Assembly (NCBI GenBank): GCA_902727985.1
Contig: CACVAY010000039.1
Span: forward strand, 1-38,871
DNA from: an uncultured Thiotrichaceae bacterium
Lineage (GTDB): Bacteria > Pseudomonadota > Gammaproteobacteria > Thiotrichales > Thiotrichaceae
DNA length: 38,871 bases
Direction of reading: 5' to 3'
Positions 33,063-38,871 of the stretch are shown one piece after another (within the stretch, counting starts at the first letter, position 1; every line of letters starts with the position of its first letter). A program made the translations under genes and the position numbers. Below the pieces are notes generated by a model that saw only the letters and a list, made by a program, of their open reading frames with translations, was not told the DNA's origin and made no database searches.

Positions 33063-33779
33063 ATGATGCGTGAAAAAATGAGTGCTTTAGGGGCGTCTGA
33101 TGCCATGGTTTCAGCGTCTCGGTTACATATGACCTTAGATAAGAGGTTGCGATTGAATGGACATTACGATTCATTAACGGCATGGAGAATGCTGTCTAGG
33201 CATGTTGCTCGACATCCAAATAATTTACGTACGCATGCACAACGGATTTTTTTAGCAGAAGATTCTATGTTGCAACATTGTCTCAAGGGAGCGCTTGTTG
33301 ATCTTTCTCTGTCTTTGAATGGTAAGGGTGAGTATTTCAGTCGCCAGCTCCTCGAAATGGTCAAAGATTCTCTTTCTGATGAAGATTATAGATATTTCAA
33401 AAAATCTTTTAGTGACGATCCTGGTGAGCGTAAAAAGTACCAAAACTGGGTTAATGGCTCCGTAATGGCTAACGGTGCTGATGATGGTCAATTATTGGTC
33501 GAATTTACGCGTGGAGAACAGGAAGCCTTTGTATCCAAACTGGAAGAGGCTCGTTCTTGTATGGAATATGGACAGTTAGATGAGGCTATCAATATTCTGG
33601 AAACAGAAATGCTGAGTACGCCTGGTGATATAGAGATTGAAGCTGAGTTACTAAACCTTTACCAATACATGCGAGATAAAGGGCGTTTTGATAATCTATC
33701 CAATAAGCTGACAGAGAAAGGTGTTGAGTTTTCGGAGGCTTGGCATGCTACAGCAGTAGAAGCTAAAGAGTGGATCTAA
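33063..33779 (+). CDS. FimV-like TPR protein, first gene of the GTPase cluster
   Basis: The 238 residues have no signal or membrane helix, so the protein is probably cytoplasmic. The C-terminal part (about 165-235) has TPR-like helices; LEEARSCMEYGQLDEAINILETEMLS, given here only as a region near 160-185, resembles the EADVYLAYGRYEQAEELL repeat in the cytoplasmic half of FimV. The N-terminal half has Arg-rich helices (AWRMLSRHVARHP). The gene lacks a good ribosome-binding site of its own. It overlaps the GTG of the next frame and starts the cluster, so it may be a soluble partner of the FimV-like protein at 37068. Confidence 0.65.
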   Translation: MMREKMSALGASDAMVSASRLHMTLDKRLRLNGHYDSLTAWRMLSRHVARHPNNLRTHAQRIFLAEDSMLQHCLKGALVDLSLSLNGKGEYFSRQLLEMVKDSLSDEDYRYFKKSFSDDPGERKKYQNWVNGSVMANGADDGQLLVEFTRGEQEAFVSKLEEARSCMEYGQLDEAINILETEMLSTPGDIEIEAELLNLYQYMRDKGRFDNLSNKLTEKGVEFSEAWHATAVEAKEWI

Positions 33780-33793
33780 ATAATAACAATAAA

Positions 33794-35410
33794 ATGATAA
33801 TGTCAAATCAGCAATCACCATTAAAACTATATCTCTTGGATATTAATTCACAGAATAAGGCTATTTTGGAATTCTTCGTTGCGGGTGCGGGAAGAGAGTT
33901 CTACACGTTGGTGAATAATATCGATCACGCAGAGGTTTTCATCACAGATTTCGATTTTCCTGACGCTCGACAAAATTGGGAAGAGTTAAATCTTGGAGGT
34001 AAACCATCATTAATACTTGCGATGACCGACCCAGAAGTATCAGAGGGTGAGTGGCTGAGTAAGCCGATGACATCGGATGCATTGATCGATGCAGCCAAAA
34101 AGTATATGCCTCGTGTGAACGAGCTTCGTCAGTCAGATAAGGACGTGAATCAATCAATATCAAATAAAAATGTCACATCACAATCCGCACCACTCTCTCA
34201 TCATCGTATTGGTAGTCGAGTAGCATCATCCTCTCCGCCTTTTGGTGCGTCTAGAGCTATGCCTGATGTTGCAACTAGTACTCCAGCTACTCCAGCCACT
34301 GTTTTACCTCAGGAGATGGTTGGCTTGCAGGGGCGACCACTTGTTAATGTGGATGAAGGCGGGGCAATTACTTTAGAGCGTCCGCTAGAAAAAACTGATA
34401 GTCCATCAGAGGTTTTTGAAGAAGCGAAAGAAACTGCCACGGAAGCGCTTGCTGTCGCAGATAACTCCGTATCTGAGAGTGTTTCTCTCTTGAAAGGTGA
34501 CACAGGTTCTGCAGAGTTATCAAAAGCTAATGCGTTTGCATCACTCAATAAAAAAGAGATTCCAACTACATTTGAGAGTGTTGAAGGTGATCAAGAGGTG
34601 TCGCTAACAGAAGAGGAGATTCTCGATGAGCAGCGGCGTCATTCACCTGTCTATACTAGAGACAAACTTTCACCTGAACAGGCGCGAGTGCGTTGGCAAG
34701 AACTATGCGGTTCACGTGCGAGTTACATGCGCTCTGAATTGAAAGATATCAGGAATACTGGATATAACCGTGAAAGTCATTTGCAGGGAAGTTTGATAGC
34801 GGCTTTGCGTTTATCAAAACAAACACAACAAGTGGTTCAGATGAAATATGAACCTTATAAGTTTTTTGTGATTTATGAGGATAGTCTAATCGTTAGCCCT
34901 CTTGATCCGAAAGCACCTGAGTTTACCATGCTATGTTCAAATGCAGTGCGTCCAGGTCAGATTAATCTGCATATTTTAGATTCTGTGCAATCTAAAGAGA
35001 TGTTAGATAGTCTTGAGAAAAATAGAGAGTTCGCATTTGAGCTTGAGTCATTTATCTGGACGACTTGTTTAGTCAGTTCGCAGGGGCGGTTGCCAACGGA
35101 TTTTGAAAGTGAGAATCAGTATTTACTCAAGCATTGGCCAAATTTTACCAGAATGGAAAATTTTCCGTTTGCGATGAGAATTGCAGCTCTTTGGCATTAC
35201 GAGCCAAATAGGTTGTGTGATGTGGCGGAAAAATTAGAAATCCCTCAGCGTTATATTATTGCCTTTTTTAATGCCGCTATGGGCCTGTCCTTATTTGAGC
35301 AAGACCTTGATAAGGTACAAAGTAAATTGATAGAACCACCGAAGAAAAAACGTAGTGGAATTATAGCCCGGTTATTTAGCCGTTTGGCTGGAGGGATGAG
35401 TAACACATGA
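33794..35410 (+). CDS. Receiver-like domain protein with C-terminal winged helix
   Basis: No named family. From the ATG at 33794 it has 538 residues; GTG 33770 and ATG 33800 are alternatives. Residues 1-100 look like a response-regulator receiver: LYLLDINSQNK, then VFITDFDFPD at the phospho-acceptor strand and LSKPMTSDALIDAAK at the Lys switch. The first acidic pair is reduced to one Asp, so it may be degenerate. A Ser/Thr/Ala-rich linker (about 105-270) precedes a conserved C-terminal part with a winged-helix-like FAMRIAALWHYEPNRL and a basic tail. Its stop overlaps the GTPase start (ATGA), which implies coupled synthesis. Confidence 0.75.
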   Translation: MIMSNQQSPLKLYLLDINSQNKAILEFFVAGAGREFYTLVNNIDHAEVFITDFDFPDARQNWEELNLGGKPSLILAMTDPEVSEGEWLSKPMTSDALIDAAKKYMPRVNELRQSDKDVNQSISNKNVTSQSAPLSHHRIGSRVASSSPPFGASRAMPDVATSTPATPATVLPQEMVGLQGRPLVNVDEGGAITLERPLEKTDSPSEVFEEAKETATEALAVADNSVSESVSLLKGDTGSAELSKANAFASLNKKEIPTTFESVEGDQEVSLTEEEILDEQRRHSPVYTRDKLSPEQARVRWQELCGSRASYMRSELKDIRNTGYNRESHLQGSLIAALRLSKQTQQVVQMKYEPYKFFVIYEDSLIVSPLDPKAPEFTMLCSNAVRPGQINLHILDSVQSKEMLDSLEKNREFAFELESFIWTTCLVSSQGRLPTDFESENQYLLKHWPNFTRMENFPFAMRIAALWHYEPNRLCDVAEKLEIPQRYIIAFFNAAMGLSLFEQDLDKVQSKLIEPPKKKRSGIIARLFSRLAGGMSNT

Positions 35411-35949
35411 GTCTGGTAAACAGAAAAATCATCTTTACAGGGCCAGTCGGCTCTGGGAAAACAACAGCGATTCAGTCAATCAGTGATATTGATATTGTAT
35501 CGACCAACAAAGATGCCTCCGATATGACAACCAAACGGAAGAAAGAAACCACGGTTGCTATGGATTACGGGGTTATTACTATTGGTAAAGCGGAAAAGGT
35601 ACATCTTTATGGAACTCCTGGTCAGGAGCGTTTCGACTTTATGTGGGACATCCTTACTAAAGGCGGCCTAGGTCTTATCTTGTTATTAGATAATACGCGC
35701 AAAGACCCTTTTCAGGATATGAAGTTTTATACCAACGCGTTTAAAGACTTTATTGCCGAAAAACAATTAATTGTAGGTATAACGCAAACGGACTTACGGA
35801 AGAGTCCAACCATTTACCAATATCGGGAATGGCTGGATGAATTAGGCTTGGATGCCCCAGTTTTTGAAGTTGATGCACGTTCGAGAGATGATGTGTCTTT
35901 AATGCTTCAAGGTTTATTACTTTCTCTTGATCCCGGAGTTACCGTGTGA
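35407..35949 (+). CDS. Ras-like small GTPase, MglA/CvnD-like
   Basis: The 180 residues hold a P-loop GPVGSGKT (12-19), Thr49/50 in the switch I region before MDYG, G3 GTPGQERF (69-76) in place of DxxG, a degenerate G4 TQTD (126-129) where NKxD is usual, and G5-like VDARSRDD. The FMWDILTKGGLG region after G3 is close to the GTPases of Streptomyces conservons (CvnD) and related to Myxococcus MglA, which are controlled by Roadblock proteins. It overlaps both neighbours by four bases. It is the predicted switch of this cluster. Confidence 0.9.
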   Translation: MSLVNRKIIFTGPVGSGKTTAIQSISDIDIVSTNKDASDMTTKRKKETTVAMDYGVITIGKAEKVHLYGTPGQERFDFMWDILTKGGLGLILLLDNTRKDPFQDMKFYTNAFKDFIAEKQLIVGITQTDLRKSPTIYQYREWLDELGLDAPVFEVDARSRDDVSLMLQGLLLSLDPGVTV

Positions 35950-36587
35950 GTGAATATTTGCTTCAGGAAGATCTATTCCTGGGGGTTACCCCTGCGGGTG
36001 CCTATTATGCTGTGCAAGACAAGTCTAGTGAGCCTGCTCGAGCGTTTCTGCAGCGTTTAATGCGTTTACCCGAAACCCCGAGTTTTAGTTTGGATGTGGC
36101 TTGTGAATTTACCGGTCATGATCAGGCCAATGCACTGGAGTTTGTGCATTGGCTACAGGATGCGGGCTTAATCTTTGGCTTGGAGCGTCAGGAAGAAGCG
36201 CTCCAGGAACGCTTGGAAGATATTTTACCGGGTTTGTTAGCACCTTTATCGGATGTGGGGAAAGTTGTCCTGTCTGAGTCACAAGGTCTTTATCTTGGAG
36301 TGGCGGGCTATCCGCATGAAGCAGCAGAGGAACTGGCTGCGATGAGTACTGAATTAACTTATGCTTATAATCGCCATAGGTCTCTATTGCATGGCAATCT
36401 GCGCTTAAAAGAAAGGGCCTGGGGCTTGATAGATGGCGTTGGAAATAGCGAAATCGGCTTTTGGCCTATGTACATAGGTGATGAAACTTTTACATTGATT
36501 ATTGAAGGAATGCCGCAGCTGAATCAGCCTGTGTTGAAGCAGTTGATCTGGGCATTGTCTATTCGATATGACAGTCACCAATTTTAA
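35946..36587 (+). CDS. Winged-helix plus degenerate roadblock-like protein
   Basis: The 213 residues start at GTG 35946, overlapping the GTPase stop (GTGA). The N-terminal half contains a winged-helix-like part (FSLDVACEFTGHDQANALEF, then VHWLQDAGLIFGL). The C-terminal half (about 100-213) reads like a diverged Roadblock fold: KVVLSESQGLYLGVAGYPHE, then a helix AAEELAAMSTEL and strands ending FTLIIEG. The family is unassigned. Placed between GTPase and Roadblock, it could be a second regulatory subunit, comparable in position to CvnC; this is inference. Confidence 0.65.
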   Translation: MSEYLLQEDLFLGVTPAGAYYAVQDKSSEPARAFLQRLMRLPETPSFSLDVACEFTGHDQANALEFVHWLQDAGLIFGLERQEEALQERLEDILPGLLAPLSDVGKVVLSESQGLYLGVAGYPHEAAEELAAMSTELTYAYNRHRSLLHGNLRLKERAWGLIDGVGNSEIGFWPMYIGDETFTLIIEGMPQLNQPVLKQLIWALSIRYDSHQF

Positions 36588-36617
36588 TTAAAAACCCTGT
36601 TCGAAGGAGAAAAGTAT

Positions 36618-36980
36618 ATGCGTTCAGAAATGTTGAACTCTATTTTGAGTGATCTGAATGGTTCTAGTGTTGATATTGAAGCATCAGCAGTACTGTCTAC
36701 AGATGGTCTGATTATGGCTTCGATGCTACAAGCTGGAATGGATGAAGATCGTGTCGGTGCTATGAGTGCTGCCATGTTGTCGTTGGGGGATAGAACCGCC
36801 GAAGAGCTTCATCGCGGTACGCTAGAGCAGGTCCTCATTAAAGGCGATAATGGGTATATTTTAATGACACATGCTGGACATGAAGCAGTCGTTACTGTGC
36901 TAGCTAAACCAAATGCTCGTCTTGGGCTCATTTTTCTCGATGTGAGAAGAGCTGCAGATAATATTACCAAACTATTATAA
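36618..36980 (+). CDS. Roadblock/LC7 protein, MglB/CvnB-like
   Basis: The 120 residues match the Roadblock/LC7 fold: an N-terminal helix (MLNSILSDLNGSSVDIEAS), strand ASAVLSTDGLIMAS, the long helix RVGAMSAAMLSLGDRTAEEL, and strands EQVLIKGDNGYILMTH and EAVVTVLAK ending with a C-terminal helix. These proteins dimerise and act as GTPase-activating proteins or exchange partners for MglA-like GTPases. It has a good ribosome-binding site (GGAG), 30 bp after the previous gene. Confidence 0.93.
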   Translation: MRSEMLNSILSDLNGSSVDIEASAVLSTDGLIMASMLQAGMDEDRVGAMSAAMLSLGDRTAEELHRGTLEQVLIKGDNGYILMTHAGHEAVVTVLAKPNARLGLIFLDVRRAADNITKLL

Positions 36981-37067
36981 ATTTATTTCTAATTCAATGT
37001 CTTATATTAATATGGTGGTTGAATAAAAAATGTTTGGTTTACGAATTACCTTGGTAGTTTCCTAAAA

Positions 37068-38462
37068 ATGAATAAAACACATTCCTATATTGTTTTTTTG
37101 CTTTTTAGCTTAAGTATGCTCATTAGTACGATAAGTACTGCTGATAGGTCGTATGGCCCTGTCAAAAATAATGATTACTTAAGCAAGATTGTTAATAAAA
37201 ACTATCCTAATTCTGCACTCTCCCGTGATCAATTAATGATTGGTATCCTTCGAGCTAATCATGATTCATTTCGTGGAGGAAATGTGCATTTCCTCAAAGT
37301 TGGTGAAATTCTTACTTTGCCTGATGAGGATGTTGTCAGTCTGATTGATAAAGATGAGGCGAAGAAAACAGTTAAAGAACATTTAGTCTTTTTCAAAAGA
37401 GGCAGACCGGGGAAGTTTCCGGCGATTCCTTTGCCAACGATTAAAGCATCAGAATCTACAGATGCAGCCGTTAATGAAAAAGTCAATATTGACGAAGAAA
37501 ATACTAAGGAAGGTGTATCCTCCAATGCAAAGTCGTATTCTGCACAAGAAAATAAGAAATCGGATGAAAGCCAACTAGAACCTGTCCAAGAATCAGTGGC
37601 TAATGCTGCAAAAGAGACTGTGGAAAGTCGGACTAAACTACAGTCTCTTGAAAGTGAAAAAACTCAGCAGGATGAAGTATTACAATCATTAGAAATGCAG
37701 ATTCAGAAGCTTGAAGAGGAACTTGAATCAACTGCGTCTGATGAGAAGCAAGCTGAAGAGAATATAACTTCATCAGAAGAAGAATCTGATTCTTCAAGTT
37801 TTGTTAGTGACAATGATGCTCTGGAAGAGTCAACAATTAACGCACTAGAGAACAATTTATCTTCACAGAAAGAGAGCGAAGTTGTTGTTGTACAAGAGGT
37901 CGAAGAAGTATCTAAAACTGAAACTGTTGGATCGGCATCAAAGGATACTGCTGTAGAAGAGAAGAAGGAAGGGGAAAAAGTTGTATCTAAAGAGATAGCA
38001 GAAACACCAGAGACAAAGTCTTCTTTTATGGATTCTAATATTCCATGGTGGGTATGGATTATTCCTCTGTTTTTACTTCCTTTGTTGATCTTGGCTTTGG
38101 TTTTTAAATCGAAAAATCGGGTTTCTAGTACTGATCTTCCTCAAATTAAGGAGCCAAAGAAAAAAGCAGCTGTTAAGGATGTGCTGCATGTTGATGCTTC
38201 TGAGCCAGTCATTAAAACATCGTCCACCGTTATAGAAAGTGATGATGCCCATAAGAAGCCAGCTCCTCAGATTGTAGCTAAAGCTACTGTAGAACCAGGT
38301 TCAAAATCTGAGCAAGAGGTATCCTTAAAGATTGATATGGCGCGAGCATATTTAGATATGGACTATCATGATGCTGCAATAGAAATTCTGAATGAAATAG
38401 ATGCCGAGGGTAATGCTGTTCAAGTAGAAAGAGCTAAAGAGATACGGGCTAGGATATTATAG
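37068..38462 (+). CDS. FimV/HubP-like polar membrane protein
   Basis: FimV/HubP proteins are polar landmarks for type IV pili, chemosensory arrays and chromosome origins. The 464 residues comprise a signal peptide (1-25), a FimV N-terminal periplasmic module (YGPVKNNDYLSKIVNKNYP; ILRANHDSFRGGNVHFLKVG; 29-84), a long acidic coiled coil (about 180-290), one membrane helix (about 325-346, PWWVWIIPLFLLPLLILALV) and a C-terminal FimV domain (SLKIDMARAYLDMDYHDAAIE; about 415-464). At 464 residues it is shorter than most FimV proteins (about 700-1000), because it lacks the large acidic cytoplasmic TPR region. It follows the roadblock gene by 87 bp. Confidence 0.88.
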   Translation: MNKTHSYIVFLLFSLSMLISTISTADRSYGPVKNNDYLSKIVNKNYPNSALSRDQLMIGILRANHDSFRGGNVHFLKVGEILTLPDEDVVSLIDKDEAKKTVKEHLVFFKRGRPGKFPAIPLPTIKASESTDAAVNEKVNIDEENTKEGVSSNAKSYSAQENKKSDESQLEPVQESVANAAKETVESRTKLQSLESEKTQQDEVLQSLEMQIQKLEEELESTASDEKQAEENITSSEEESDSSSFVSDNDALEESTINALENNLSSQKESEVVVVQEVEEVSKTETVGSASKDTAVEEKKEGEKVVSKEIAETPETKSSFMDSNIPWWVWIIPLFLLPLLILALVFKSKNRVSSTDLPQIKEPKKKAAVKDVLHVDASEPVIKTSSTVIESDDAHKKPAPQIVAKATVEPGSKSEQEVSLKIDMARAYLDMDYHDAAIEILNEIDAEGNAVQVERAKEIRARIL

Positions 38463-38607
38463 GTTGATGTCTTCTTCTTTTAGCTATATTTCACTATGAT
38501 AAGAGATTTTCCTCTACCATGTAAAATCTCTAGTGGTTATTAATATCGAATGAAAGAAGCAGTTTGGGCGATTTTACATGAAGGTTTTGATTAGAGAGGA
38601 GTAGGAA

Positions 38608-38871
38608 TTATATATAGTAAGCTACCATCCGATCCCCTGTCATATAGTTAAATCCATCATCAAAATGTGAGACAAGGGTGCTATTCATATACTTTGAGAA
38701 GCCTTGCTGCTTAAGGTCAAAGCGTGTAATAAGATCAATCATCCATGTAGGAACCTCTCCAACATTACATTTTAGTTCCAAAATCACAGAGTCTCCCTCT
38801 GGTAGCATATTACCGACATAAATGGTTTCGTTATCATAGTGTGTCATTGTATCGTCAGGAGAAAGCGAGTA
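38608..38871 (-). CDS. VTC-domain protein, 5' part beyond the window
   Basis: The reverse frame is open to the window edge for 87 residues, entering with YSLSPDDTMTHYD and ending YMTGDRMVAYYI. The segment SVILELKCNVGEVPTWMIDL followed by QQGFSKYMNSTL is typical of the C-terminal end of VTC domains, which in yeast Vtc4 synthesise polyphosphate from ATP and in bacteria are of unclear role. An internal ATG at 38847 is not the real start. Catalytic residues of the tunnel are outside, so activity cannot be judged. Confidence 0.75.
   Translation of the reverse strand, partial: YSLSPDDTMTHYDNETIYVGNMLPEGDSVILELKCNVGEVPTWMIDLITRFDLKQQGFSKYMNSTLVSHFDDGFNYMTGDRMVAYYI

Overview
The window looks like chromosome from a moderately AT-rich gammaproteobacterium with aerobic, probably sulfide-oxidising physiology. 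The evidence is the gatCAB/mreBCD pairing, FabA and FabI fatty-acid genes, UbiA, an ArgJ next to a Nudix/ThiE fusion, a FimV-type polar protein, and a flavocytochrome c sulfide dehydrogenase beside a heme-copper oxidase. I cannot name the genus; a Thiotrichales-like sulfur oxidiser is a reasonable guess only.

Layout. 1-2706 (minus): gatC-gatA-gatB, with gatB cut by the window edge. 3026-5460 (plus): mreB-mreC-mreD, then a strong promoter running almost directly into a terminator-like hairpin, then an orphan FixJ-type response regulator and fabI. 7324-10372 (minus): argJ, a Nudix/ThiE-like fusion and a secreted methionine-rich repeat protein. 10463-11376: a REP/MITE-like palindromic element, a methyltransferase and a decayed duplicate fragment of argJ. 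11621-12328 (plus): a Crp/Fnr regulator. 12398-20766 (minus): a nine-gene operon for a ba3-type oxidase (three structural subunits including an easily missed 50-residue one), a diheme cytochrome c, a FixI-type copper ATPase, SCO and PCuAC copper chaperones, a lipoprotein and heme A synthase. 21204-23941 (plus, divergent): fccA-fccB and cyoE. 24156-26894 (minus): secA. 27162-28731 (minus): a second PCuAC/SCO cassette. 28945-30695 (minus): a 2Fe-2S ferredoxin, ubiA and fabA. Then a DUF3549-like gene, an Ala-rich lipoprotein and a bactofilin.

33063-38462 (plus) is the most interesting part: a FimV-like TPR protein, a receiver-domain protein, a Ras-like GTPase, a winged-helix/degenerate-roadblock protein, a Roadblock/LC7 protein and a FimV/HubP-like membrane protein, beside a bactofilin. 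This resembles an MglA/MglB or Streptomyces conservon switch joined to a polar-landmark protein and is the best candidate for an undescribed system. The window ends in the 3' part of a VTC-domain gene.

How it works together. FccAB would pass electrons from sulfide to cytochrome c and on to the ba3 oxidase. CyoE and CtaA would make its heme A, and FixI, SCO and PCuAC would supply copper to CuA and CuB. A perfect 18-bp inverted repeat made of two FNR-like dyads sits between the oxidase and fcc operons, and a Crp/Fnr protein with FNR-like recognition residues is encoded at the far end of the same block. The block lies between secA and argJ, genes that are close neighbours in Pseudomonas-type genomes, so it looks inserted.
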